Of a stretch of DNA of 64,000 nucleotides, positions 1 to 14,700 are shown in pieces. The translations under genes and the position numbers were made by a program. The notes below the pieces were generated by a model. The model ran no database searches. It had not been told where the DNA came from and saw only the letters and a program-made list of their open reading frames with translations. Positions within the stretch are counted from its first letter, which is position 1, and each line of letters starts with the position of its first letter. The DNA lies in NCBI GenBank assembly GCA_022828595.1, contig JAKGHH010000003.1, positions 51,759,759 to 51,823,758 on the forward strand. The letters are read 5' to 3'. The stretch is from Nelumbo lutea (Eukaryota; Streptophyta; Magnoliopsida; Proteales; Nelumbonaceae).

Positions 1-3403
<3,403 letters not shown>

Positions 3404-3425
3404 GACTGAAGATGAAGAACCAAAA

Positions 3426-3508
3426 AAAACCCTAAAACCCTAAGCAGCAAATTCTCTCCCTCCGTCACGGCTAGGGTTGGAGTAAGACATGAGCTCGAAT
3501 ATATATAG
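3426..3508 (-). promoter_or_regulatory. RPS15 leader with telo-box and TATA box
   Basis: On the minus strand a TATATATA stretch lies at about 3508-3499, some 95 nt upstream of the ATG. Two overlapping AAACCCTAA-type telo-box motifs (read here as TTAGGGTTTTAGGG) lie at 3443-3426 in the leader. Telo-boxes in the 5' region are established regulators of plant ribosomal-protein genes. The transcription start is inferred, probably near 3475. Confidence 0.7.
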
Positions 3509-3509
3509 T

Positions 3510-4383
3510 GACTCGGACCGGATGGAAGATCGTGATGTTACATTTTTATTTTGCTAAACGGATCCTATTGGTTCCTAATATAACATAAAAGTCCTCCAAA
3601 CATTTCGTGAATGTTAGAAAAATCCTTGGTTAGGGGTGAGAGCATAAGTCGAGTGAAGTTAGTTTTATGGTAGAACTTGGAACCAACCTCCAAGTTTTTC
3701 GGGAATTTGTTGTTTCTTTATTTCTCCCTTTAAAAAAAGAAAAAAAAAGCATGTTCTTTAAAAATTTAATTTTCAATTATTAATTATCATTATATGTTTC
3801 AAAAGGTATAATTTAAATTTAAATTTTATAAATATTACTTTTAACATTACTTATTATACACAGGGAAGCCTATACTAACCTTGCATACATTTCCTGTCTT
3901 TCCCTTTCTTTCCCCGCCTTTTCCTTCAAATCAAACATAACCTTAGTAATTCAATGGTTAAGAAAAGTTCACATTCTCAAAAGTATTTTGGGTCTATTTC
4001 AAGGCAAGTCCGATTCCAAGGCAAGTTCCACCAAGTCTAATCAGGGTTAGTTCAGATAGGATAAATCCCTACCCTATAACAGAATAAGTAGGATTGGATT
4101 CAAGGTAAGGGTTGAATATCAACCCATCCATATTAATTATTAACCCACCAACCCACCATGACCAATCATCAATCCTTATTAAAAGGTCATAACCCACCCA
4201 AGGTTCTAAGTATTGATACGATACGAATTTTGGTGATACACCCCGTATGGGGCATTATCATATCGATACTTTGAACCATGAACCCACCCTAACCCTGACC
4301 CACCCATATTGACCCTTAACCACCCTCACCCGTATTAATCACTTACCCTCACCTATAAATACAAAAATGGGTCGAGATGGCTT
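3510..4383. other. Intergenic region with a small inverted repeat
   Basis: No gene seen. At 4199-4280 the motif GGTTCTAAGTATTGATACG and its imperfect reverse complement (ATCGATACTTTGAACC) flank a short loop, forming an 80-bp foldback. The stretch 4085-4350 is rich in degenerate AACCCACC/GACCC words. Confidence 0.5.
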
Positions 4384-4621
4384 GTATACCCAAAATAATA
4401 AATTTTGAGAGAAAAATCTCTCTCAAGGATGCCACATGAAAGAACTGGGCTGGATCAACCCGTATACTCGAAAAAAAAAATATTTTTGAGAAAATCATCT
4501 CTTACGACTACCACATGACAGAAACAGGTTGGGTTGACTTGTATATCCGAAAAAAAAAACATTTTTGAGAGAACCATCTCTCTCAAAACTACCACGTGAC
4601 AAAAACGAGTCAAGTCAACCC
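4384..4621. repeat. About 79-bp tandem repeat, three copies
   Basis: The marker GTATAC/GTATAT recurs at 4384, 4462, 4541 and 4622, giving spacings of 78, 79 and 81 bp. Each unit contains TTTTTGAGAGA, a CTCTCTCAA block, CCACATGAC or CCACGTGAC, and a purine-rich link to the next GTATAC. The units have diverged by substitutions and small indels. Short reading frames across it come from the repeat and are not genes. Confidence 0.85.
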
Positions 4622-4639
4622 GTATACCTAAAAATGCAA

Positions 4640-5180
4640 AAATTGTAGATAAATGCAAAAAATACCAAAAAAATGCAGAAAATTAAAAAACAAAAAATAC
4701 CAGAAAATTTTCAAAAAATGTAAAAAGAATACCTAAAAATTACATAAAATTCAAAAAATTTGCAGAAAAAATAGAAAACATGTAAAAAATTCCAAAAAAA
4801 TGTAGGAAATGCATGAAAAACACTAGAAAAATGCAAAAAGTATGTAGAAAAGCACAAAAAATTGCAAAACAATGCATAAAAATATCAAAAAAATATAGAG
4901 AATGTAGAAAAATATCAAAAAATTGAAAAAGATGCAGAAAGTACCAAAAAATTACAAGAATGTAAAAAATAGAAAATGCAAAAAAAAATGCTTAACTTTT
5001 ATAAAAGTGTTTTCGTAAAAGTACTTTTACAAAAATACTTTCACAAAAGTGATTTCATAAAAAGTAATTTTGTAAAAGTGTTGTTATAAAAGTGCTTTTA
5101 TGCTTTCGTAACAGTCCTTTTCATAAAATTACTTTATAAAATTGCTTTTTGTAAAAGTGCTTTTCGTGTAAAATTGCATG
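4640..5180. repeat. Degenerate low-complexity arrays
   Basis: Two adjacent arrays. From 4640 to 4985 an A-rich word of the type ATGCAAAAA/TGTAAAAAA repeats irregularly. From 4990 to 5180 the word ATAAAAGTGCTTTT and its variants repeat about ten times; it is itself a near-palindrome. No coding potential seen. Confidence 0.7.
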
Positions 5181-5284
5181 TAAACATGAAAGTTAATAAA
5201 ATCTATTTTATTTCACTTTTAATCACAAAATGAGACGTGGCATAGTGGTTTGGAAATGTAATGAGATGTGAATATGTTTGGAGA

Positions 5285-5815
5285 CTTGAGTTTGAGTCAC
5301 TTCATTAAATAGATTTTTGGCTCTTGAACTTTGTAAAAAAAAAAGCTACCTTAGACCCTAAAAATTGAAAAAGCCATTTTCGGCCTCGAACTATGATAGA
5401 AAGGCGACACTAAGGTAATGTTTGGCATTGATGATGATTCTTCCTTAATGTTTTTTCAAAAAACACTTCAAAAAATAGTGATCTTTGAAATCAATGTTTT
5501 TTTTTTCAAAAATCGGTAAAATTTATTATTTGGTATCATTTTTGCCATATAAGCTGTTTTTTGAGAAATCGTCTTTGAGTTAGTTTGGTGCTGATTTTTA
5601 AGGGCCGATTAGTTTTGTATTAGAGTTATTATTCAATGCCATGTCTTCATTATATTTTATTCATTGTCTAAAAGAACCCTCCATGACATCTCTGGCATTT
5701 CCATCATAGTTTGAGAGTGAAAATGGTCATTTTCAATCTTTAGGGTCTATAGTGTTTTTTTTTTAACAAAATTCAAAGATTGTTAGAACTAAAAAAAAAA
5801 AAAAAATCCCTATTT
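5285..5815. mobile_element. Inverted-repeat (foldback) element, about 0.5 kb
   Basis: The left arm (5318-5395, core CCTAAAAATTGAAAAAG then CGAACTATGATAG) and the right arm (5702-5782, CATCATAGTTTGAGAG then TTCAATCTTTAGGGTC) are inverted copies of roughly 75-80 bp; weaker similarity extends outward on both sides. The central part is AT-rich and non-coding. This looks like a MITE. The exact ends and target-site duplication were not resolved. Confidence 0.6.
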
Positions 5816-7074
5816 AAATATACCCTATGAAGCAATGACCATGAGGTTAATGTTTGGACTGTTTGTACACGATATCATGTCACATGACAATTAAATTCTT
5901 TTAATTAAAACCCTAATTTGCTCTTTATGGTCAAAAGTACCCATTTGCTAATTTTTTAAAACATGCCATTGATCATCCTTTATTGTGTATCCATTGTGTT
6001 TATGCATCGGAAATTGGAAAAAAAAAATAGTATGGGCATGATGTGTGATGCAACAATTGTTTATTGTGCTTTATTTGTCTCTATTAAAATTAAATCTCTT
6101 AGGTTTTAATTGTGTCCATTAAAATCCATCATAAATCTATAATAAAGATCATTCTTAAAACTCATTTTCTCTCTTTGTAACATTTTTATTCTTCCCCCAC
6201 TAAGTCCATCTTTTATTCTTAAATCTCTTTTAACCCCCTTTGGTTCTTTCTAATAAAATAAAGGGCAGACATGTAATAGATGGGTTTCGTCAAGGGCCAA
6301 AGTCTCAAGACCAGCCCTATGGACCCTATCTTAAACCTAAACTGATATTAAAACCCAAATATGGCCCCAACTTGGGTTGGGAGTTTGACAACTTTTTCAT
6401 GAGCCCTGAACCCTGATGCAAGCCTTGTAGTCGAAAATTTTCGAATTGGGTGAGCCTGTCTTGTAGCATTGAAACAAAATCTAACCAAAATTCTATTTAA
6501 CCCAATACGTTACATAGGTTTATTTGCTAATAACCAAAGATAAAAAAAGTACAAAATGTTTGTACCTGATGAACCTACCAAACAAGAATAAAGTATAATT
6601 GCCCATGTAAAATCGATTTGTTAATGAAATAGAATCACAACACACACAACACCACAATATCAAACACCCACCTAACCCATTGAACTCATAACCACTTCCA
6701 TGTCATAAGTATATATATGTCTGTAATGAAGGTTGTCTCAAACTGTTGAAGGAAGTGGAGAATTGGAGATCATTTCACCAGGATTGTGAAGATGTCGGAG
6801 CAGCTGGGATGAGATGAAATGAAAAGATTGCTTCTTAAGGCAAAGTAGCATTTGGAGAGTGGATTGAAGGCGAAGGAATGCGAATTGTTGAGGAGGAACT
6901 TCAGTGATACCTAGATGCTACTAATTCAGATTAATCTAGGAACATATCAATGTGGGAATCAAGTCTGATAATGGACTTCTATGTTGTTTTGGAGCACCTA
7001 GGATACCGTGTTGGTCGCCACTGTAGGTGAAAATTAAAACTTGTGTTGGGATTGAACATAGGGTCACCAAGGAA
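5816..7074. other. Intergenic, nothing recognised
   Basis: AT-rich sequence with no supported gene. The few open frames here are short and have no family resemblance. Confidence 0.5.
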
Positions 7075-7165
7075 GACATGATGAAGTGGAGTTCAGATCT
7101 GCACCCCACTAGGGGGCGTCCCACAACTTCCCACGGCATGTATTCGCTGTGTATTGGGAACATCT
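7075..7165. mobile_element. Half copy of the 'CAGCACATTCCC' MITE
   Basis: Resembles one arm of the elements at 34924-35102 and 40540-40745: GGAGTTCAGATCTGC, then GTCCCACAACTTCCCAC, then GTGTATTGGGAACATCTCCC. The second arm is missing, so this is a truncated copy. Confidence 0.6.
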
Positions 7166-7376
7166 CCCGTTCACCAATGAAGTGATTCCATGTGAAATAT
7201 GAAGGTACAACTTCTTAGAGGTCATATTCATGTAAATAAATTTTAGGGCCATTTGTGAGGGCTTCTGCATGATTGAACTGCTTCAAAGAAACTACGTAGG
7301 GAGCTTTACGGGAAAGTTGATTTTTTGGGGGCTTATGTAGGCTTATTTTCAGATTTCCCGTTTTTATACTGAATAT

Positions 7377-7659
7377 CAAAGTTTTTAAAACCAACTTAGA
7401 CAACGAACTCGTCAGAGGTCCGGTTCCTGGGTCGTTCGAATGGATGGCCCGTTTTGACAAAAAAGAAAAAATAAAAAAATAAAAAACAGTCAAAAATGCT
7501 GAACGGTTTGATCGGTCAACCGCCTGGGTCAGTAGTTTGTTGACCAAATCAACGTTTTTAGTAAAAAACTGATATTGGGAAAAATTGGAACTGATCACCG
7601 AATTGATTCCCGGTTTTTCCAATCTGACTGTCCAGTCCAGTCCAGTTTTGAAAACCATG
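7377..7659. mobile_element. MITE, 283 bp, with 8-bp target-site duplication
   Basis: Flanked by the direct repeat CTGAATAT (7369-7376 and 7660-7667). The termini form an inverted repeat (CAAAGTTTTTAAAACC on the left, CAGTTTTGAAAACCATG on the right). Related copies lie at 18371-18680, 31027-31190, 31704-31975, 36042-36225 and 36529-36832. An 8-bp duplication suggests hAT- or Mutator-type mobilisation. The minus-strand open frame across it (7658-7215) is not a host gene. Confidence 0.8.
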
Positions 7660-7667
7660 CTGAATAT

Positions 7668-8057
7668 TACTTAAATTACTTTTTGGGCTTCTGACAAGCT
7701 CATGTAGCGTTTAGAAGTCGTTGAGTGAAAGCCCTCCCAAACAGACACTATATTTCAGTCGGCTTTCAGACCATGAAATGCATTCCCTTTCTTTGTATTG
7801 ATGGTTTGAGGGAGCTAAATTGTAGTTGCACCAAAACTAACCTTAATGAGTACAAAAACTGAACAAACTTGACCTTGGAATCGCATATATAGGACACTAA
7901 AGAAAAGCCTTTGAACTTTTGTCCAGAACAAAGAAAAATCTATGCTATCTGAGCAATTGAATGCTGGTGGAATCTAATGTGTTTAAATTCTTATTGAACT
8001 AGTTACCTTTCTTTAATCCCTTGAATTAGTGACTTGAAAGTTGAAAGGCCCCAAAAT
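7668..8057. other. Intergenic, nothing recognised
   Basis: Unremarkable AT-rich sequence between two MITE-like elements. Confidence 0.5.
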
Positions 8058-8605
8058 TAGGGGTGTTCATGAAAAATCGAAAAACTGAATCGAACCGGAT
8101 AATGTGGTTAATCGAACCGATTGATTTAGTATTTTTGAAAAACCGAAGGACTGGTTTGGTTTTCGGTTATCCTACAAAAAAATCGGTGGTTGATCGAATC
8201 GACCGGTATATATTTTTATGTATATTTTATATATATTTTTAATATATGTCACATATTTTCTATATATTATATGTAAATATATATTCATTATATATATACA
8301 TATATTATATTTATAATAATCTATTTATAAATATATTATATATATTATCTATTTTTATAATATTTATAATATATTATATATCATTTATTATTTATAATAT
8401 AATATTATACTTATATTTATATAATATATATTATAAATATAAAAAACCAAAAAACTGAAGAACCGAACTGGTCAAAAACCGAAACTGGTGGACCGGTTAA
8501 CTGGTGGTACTGGTTCGATCTTGGTTTGGAGAAATGAAAAAACCGGTGGTATTGGTTTGGTTTACAAAAATTGCCCATGGTTAACCGAACCGTGGACGCC
8601 CTTAC
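8058..8605. mobile_element. Foldback element of the AGGGGTGT family, AT-rich core
   Basis: Ends are TAGGGGTGTTCATG and its imperfect inverse GTGGACGCCCTTA. Both arms are built of CCGAACCGGT/ACCGGTTAA-like words that can pair over about 150 bp. The centre (8210-8440) is almost pure A+T (TATATAT). Same type as 12900-13260, 17234-17856 and 32617-33128. Confidence 0.7.
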
Positions 8606-8828
8606 CTAAAACAACTCAAAACAGAGCTTTTTGTGTCAATGAAACAAGTAAGGAGATGATTAAATGGGTATAGAATCTAATATCTTATTTAAATCAAAGC
8701 AGAGATGACCTACTCCGATGATATGTCCTTTAGGCTGTGTTAGGTTGCAATGTAAACACAAATATGTACATTGCATATTTACCCTTTTTTCGGTTCATGA
8801 ATGCAAACATGGCTCACATTTTAAACTG

Positions 8829-9487
8829 TTTTTGCACTTATCTTCTTTGTTTGAAATCGGTGCAAAGTGTGGGCCCATCATACTCCGACTATCTTATGCT
8901 CCAATGCCTTAACTTTGGTCAAAAAGTTAATTGTCAAAAGAACACAAAATTGTATAAAAAAGTAGGTACAACGATGCTATCTTTTCAGAGTACAAAAAGT
9001 GTCAGAAAATACATTTTTGATCTGATAATCATTACATTTTTACATATCAAACAAACGCTCACAGACACGAATTGGGATACATAGTGTTTGTATTACAAAC
9101 AAATGGAGCCTTAACATATTTGGTCAAGGTATATTTAAGTAATTCCCTTTTTGCACTTGTCATGTTTGTTTGAAATCGGTGCAAAGTGTGGGCCCATCAT
9201 ACTCCAACTATCTTATGCTCCAATGCCTTAACTTTGGTCAAAAAGTTAATTATCAAAAGAATAGAAAATTGTATCCAAAAAATAAGTACAACAATGCTCT
9301 CTTTTCAGAGTACAAAAAGTATCAAAAAATACATTTTTATCTGATAATCATTATTTTTTACATATCAAACAAACGCTTGCAAACACGAACCGAGATACAT
9401 AAATACCCCGGTTCAGTGTCTGTATCACAAACAAACGGAGCCTTAACATATTTGGTCAAGGTATATTTAAGTAATTCCTTTTTTTTT
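8829..9487. repeat. Direct tandem duplication, period about 319 bp
   Basis: GCAAAGTGTGGGCCC occurs at 8862 and 9181, and most of the intervening sequence is repeated with scattered differences, ending in GGTCAAGGTATATTTAAG in both units. The second unit has a short insertion (ATACCCCGGTTCAG) near its end. The repeated block ends in ACAAACGGAGCCTTAA, a terminus type seen in other MITEs of this window. Confidence 0.85.
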
Positions 9488-10752
9488 TTTAACTTAAAAT
9501 GATCAGTGTAAAAGAAACATCTATTAAAATCACTTTTTCAAGATTAAGTTATTTTAAAGGATTTTATTGTGCAGCAAGACTATGGTTACTGGCTATAAAC
9601 TTGGGTGGGCCCAAGAACTGAGTTTGCATGGTCGTGAGTTTTTGGGCTGTGGGCTGGGCTTAGGCTTGTGTGGGACTTGAGTACGTACCTTGATCCCGAC
9701 CTGCTAATCCATGCATGAGTGTAATGTTTTAAAGTTGCATTCTTAAAAAAGTATAACTATTTATGAACACTTTCAATTTTGATTGAGGGAATGTGGAGCA
9801 AAATCTTTGAAAAATTTTAACTACAATGGGAACTTGCATGCACCCAGTCACCCACTAATTTCTCTTTATATTCAACCTTTGCCTGACTACTTGTAACTTG
9901 GGTTTCAGATAAAGTAAGTTTTTTTCTGCTTTATTTTTTACTTTGTTTTTGCACTCTTTAACAAAGAAAGAAACATATTTTCTTTTTCTTTCATTTTCTT
10001 TTTTCATATTTATTTTATTTAATTAATCATTTATCTAGTTGGTTTGTAACAACATAATTCTAAAAGCTAATTTTATTTGCAATAACGGAGAAAGTATGTA
10101 AAGAAACAATCTTTTCTTTTTTTTTTTTGTTCTTAATTGATAGAATATTTAAATAAAACAAAATTACTAGACTTTAAGACTTAATGAGCATAATTTTAGA
10201 ATAAGGAAAATTAGTGCAAAGGTTTCCTCATAAATAGAAGCAAGCTGTTGCAAGTTGAAGGGGCTAGTAGGGCTATGGATACAAAGACCAAAATGGGAAT
10301 GGGTTAAAATAAAATGATATAAGCACTCATAATTTAATAATAGATGTCTTTAAATAGAATGGAATGGTAAAACAGGATTCATGTAGCTGATCCCATATAG
10401 TTGGGTCAAGGGTTGGATGATGATGATGATATTAGTTGGCATCGGGAATTAAAATCATACCTTTTTGGTATATACGTGATAAATTAATCCCTATTTTCAT
10501 ATATCATTGAATTATAAATTCTTGTTTTTCTTTTAGGCTTTTGTTTGTTTGCAATGTGAATTTCATTTGCATCGGTGTATATGTATGTGATTACAATATA
10601 TAAATTGAGTGCAAATTCTGGTTTATTTTAGCTTCAAATTTGACTTTGTCTTATTTGTTTGTAAAGTAAAATGGTATCGTCTGGAGGTAGGAGGAGGATT
10701 ATTTGTTTAGGAGTGAGGTTGAAAGCAATATGATTTAGGAGGAAGGTGGTGC

Positions 10753-10806
<54 letters not shown>

Positions 10807-11265
10807 GGTGCAAATTTTATATCAGTTTTTGGGATGCAAAAATTTTGCACTGACAATGAGTGCAAATGAGACAAAAAATAGAAAATTCATATGAGGTAAG
10901 AATGCAAATCATAGCTACAAACATATGGATGCAAAGCTGAACCAGGTACAAAATTTGTATTCAGTTCAGATTTGAGCTGAAAACGAAAACGAAAACGAAT
11001 GGAGCCTTAAACGTGAGCTTGTCTTATGATGTTGGTCCCAAACCCAAGCCCAGATAAAGGAGGAGGGTACGTTAGATTGGAACCTGGTACAAAAACTTTT
11101 GTATGGATCTTGATGAATTTATTGCATTATACTATTGGGTGCCCTGCCGTGCAATCGTTGGCACAGCTTGGAGAAACAAGCTAAACTAACACTGAAAAAT
11201 CTCCAAATTGAAGGTGAAGAGGTACAATCTCACTCTGAAAAACACTGAATTAATTCTTACAGCTT
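9488..11265. other. Intergenic; MITE-like termini and a (GA)n tract
   Basis: No gene recognised. Around 10545-11010 the words GTTTGTTTGCAATGTG and AACGAATGGAGCCTTAA suggest an eroded MITE. An uninterrupted (AG) microsatellite of 48 bp lies at 10757-10804. Confidence 0.5.
10757..10804. repeat. (AG)n microsatellite
   Basis: About 24 uninterrupted AG units. Confidence 0.98.
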
Positions 11266-11272
11266 GTTTGGA

Positions 11273-11640
11273 AACGGTGCAAATATGTAGAGTGTAAAAC
11301 GGTTCATGTAAATTGTAAAATTGGATTAGTTTTGCACTGACAAGCTTACCTTCTTACCAAACAGACTTTTAGCTGTAATGGATTCAAACGTGAATTCTAA
11401 TAAAACATATGTTTGTTTGTTTGTTTGTTTGTCTTTTTTTATCAAAAGCCGATTTGAATGCAAATTTACTTCTTTTTTATTGACGTATTTTTACATCTTA
11501 TTATCAATATAAATATGCATTAATATGTCATTTGTCAATATATAAATGTAATGTTGTCAAAGACAGACAAAAGTGAACTAGAGTACAAATTTACCCTAAA
11601 TCGGGATTTACATTCCATTTGCATGATTTTCAAACGCAAT
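11273..11640 (-). mobile_element. MITE, about 370 bp, next to the 3' end of the P-loop gene
   Basis: Ends GTTTGGAAACGGTGC and (inverted) GATTTTCAAACGCAATC. Its reverse complement aligns over its whole length with 22475-22810: both share AATAAGATGTAAAA, GGCTTTTGATAAAA and TTGTCA(G/A)TGCAAAACTAATCC in the same order. It lies 140 bp beyond the stop codon of the P-loop gene, so it may contribute to that gene's 3' UTR. Confidence 0.7.
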
Positions 11641-11781
11641 CTGCAGAAGCATTGGCATGATTTACTGAGCTTTACAAGAACAAAATTCACATTCAAGCTG
11701 AAGCAAGTGCTCACTCCCTCACACAACTTTGTCTTGGGACATGGATCATGATGAGTCTGACGATGCCCCATTTATTTCTTC

Positions 11782-14700
11782 TTAAGCCTGCTCTTCGGCA
11801 TTCTTGATGGCAATCTTTAGTTCCTCCTGAATGCTTCTTCTTGTGGGTGACAGAACAATGTCTTTCCAAACAGAACCAGCTGCTTCACTACTAGTTGGGT
11901 CTTGTTGTTTATTATAAACTTCATATATAGACTCTGCGTTTTCGTTCAGCATGCTTACTGCCTTCAAACAGCGGATATCTTGTGGATCAACCAGCAAACA
12001 GTTGTCTCCATCTTTCCATCCTATCAACTGAACCCACCTCAGTTTTATCAGTCTCTCAGTCAATACTGTAAATTCGAATAACTTTCATTTTTGCAACTAA
12101 TAATAGCATTTACAGAATTCCTTGTTCTTAACAGTAGAAAAGGGGGGGGGGGGGGGAAGGAAAGGGTTCATTGGTCATGGCCCCTAGTGATGTAAGCCTG
12201 TAAAGTGGGCCATGCCACGTGCGGTTTCACTTTGGCATGACCCAGTCACTGTAGCAACTGGGCCAAGCCACGGCCCAGCCCATACCCCGGGCTGTCTTGG
12301 GCTTGGGTTTTGAGGCCCATGGGTTGACACGATTTGATACAAAAAAGTGGGCCATGCTGGAACGGGCCCATAACCTGATAGGTCGTGGCACACATAGCAG
12401 CCTGACATGACTTATATATGTATAAATTTTTATGGGAAAATTACTTAAAACTATCCCCTAGGGTTTAGTTAATTGACTAACTTTATCCCTGATGTTTGAC
12501 TATCGTCTTAAAGTATTCTTATTGTTTTTGATAATTGACTTACTCTATACTTGTTAACTTGTGTTAGTGTTCGGTCAAAATCTGTACACACTGACTCCAC
12601 ATGATGTATAAATATTTTCAAAACTCAATATTACCCTCCATTCTCTTCAACCCACCAAATGAGAGGCAACTCGTTTCAGTCTGACTTCGATCTCGAAAAC
12701 AGGGCCCCTCTTAAACTCGATAATGGATAGGCAGGGGTCTACATCCAATTCCACTCTCTCCTCTTCTTCTTAGATGGTGTCACATGTGATCAGGACTTAT
12801 TTGCATTGTCCGATCTCAGTTTCAGGAATTGCCTGCTTAATTGGCACCGGTGTTCAGGTGCCTAGAAACCCAAAAATACATGTAACTGGCACATGTGACT
12901 AAGGGTGTCAATGGATCAGTTTTGGATTGGACCCCGTCTAGTCCAAAATCAATTTGGACAGATTGGACAGACCAACAAGACATATTGAATTGAACCAAAT
13001 TTATATTGGATTGGGTTGGATTAAGTCAATATCTGGTCCATTGAGGTAAGATAAGAATATATGTATCAATGGACCAGGTTTGGGTTAAAGCCAATCTAAA
13101 TCAAAATGAATTTGAACAGAATAGTTGGTCCAAACATTAAATTGGATCGGTCCAAATTAGTTCAAAACATTCATTGGATTGGATTAGACCTGGTCCATTC
13201 ATAATGGACTCACATTAGACTGGATCGGATTGGACCAAATCCAATCCAATTGACACCCTTACATGTGACCACTTTCATTTGCCCTCACCCAAAAAGACTC
13301 ACTTAAAACAGATAGAGAATACCGCAAGACCGGCAATCATCTGAAAACTTAGTGATATAAGTTTGCAAACCACTAGAGGTCAATGAGATGAATGACTAGA
13401 AGAAGAATCGTTTTTTTTGAATTGGGTTCTCTTCCATATTCAACATAGTTTCAGGTAAGAAATTTACAGCATTATGGATGAAGAGACAAGGCAACAAAAT
13501 CCAAAATCACATTGTTAAAAGACGATGGGATCTTATTCCAAAATCACCATTGGAATAAGATCCCATCGCCTTTGCCTAATTCTACATAGTTATATCTGTA
13601 CAGCAGAACAAACAAAAGATATTATTCAATATTGGGCTGCCCTTATTCAAATCAAAACTGTGGTATGATGATTTAGAAGAAAGGGATGTTGCATAGTGGA
13701 TAGGGGAAATTTTTTCAGCAGTTGGGTTTATTTCGAAAATTTGAGAAATAGTGGAGGGCAAATTCAACATTTTATTTTTTCCATTATGATTTAATGATGA
13801 TGACAATTATCAGAAACAGTAGTAATACTTTAAGACAAAACTAAAATAGTAGGGGTATAGTTAGTCAAATTCCTAAACTTTAGGGATAGTTTAAGAAATT
13901 TGCCCAATTTTTATTTTCAATTTATTATATTATTTTATTCCAATTGTATTATATTTTTTAATTTCATTTTATTATTTCATATATAAATAAATGTACACAT
14001 CAAAATTCATATATAATAAGTAGTAATACTTTAAGACAAAACTAAAATAGTAGGGGTATAGTTAGTCAAATTCCTAAACTTTAGGGATAGTTTAAGAAAT
14101 TTGCCCAATTTTTATTTTCAATTTATTATATTATTTTATTCCAATTGTATTATATTTTTTAATTTCATTTTATTATTTCATATATAAATAAATGTACACA
14201 TCAAAATTCATATATAATAAAATTTTAATATTCTTTTTCAGTTTTTTTATCTATTTTTTAAATTTGTTTAACTTTTTCATTTTTTTTTTTTAATTCATGC
14301 CTCTCATCGCCCTGTCCAGCCCGGCCCCTGCATTAACTCACCTGGGTTCGTGTCATGGGCCATATCGGCCTAACCTTTGAAGAGTTTCAGGCTATATATA
14401 TATTAGCAAGTTTTAAAATCCAAAATTTGAATAGCCAAATCACATAATGGGTTAGGTATCAGGTATCAGATTTTCAGAGTCCTTTAACAGACATAGCCTA
14501 TGGTATGAGTGAGAAAAGAAGAGAGGAATGAAAAATATACCTCTAATAATAATCTCAACCCTGATCAACCCAAATGGTTTAAGACATTGTTCAAGATTAA
14601 CCTAAGGGGGCTGATATGGGCACAGCTCATTTGGTAAGCGACCCACATCCCTAGTGAAAAGACAATAAAAACCATTATTTGGTAATAAATAAAGGTAAAA

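Noticed and set aside
7215..7658. 147-codon minus-strand frame
   Set aside because: It lies over a MITE with a perfect target-site duplication, and the other copies of the MITE do not keep the frame.
8246..8458. Ile/Tyr-rich plus-strand frame
   Set aside because: Translation of the nearly pure AT core of a foldback element.
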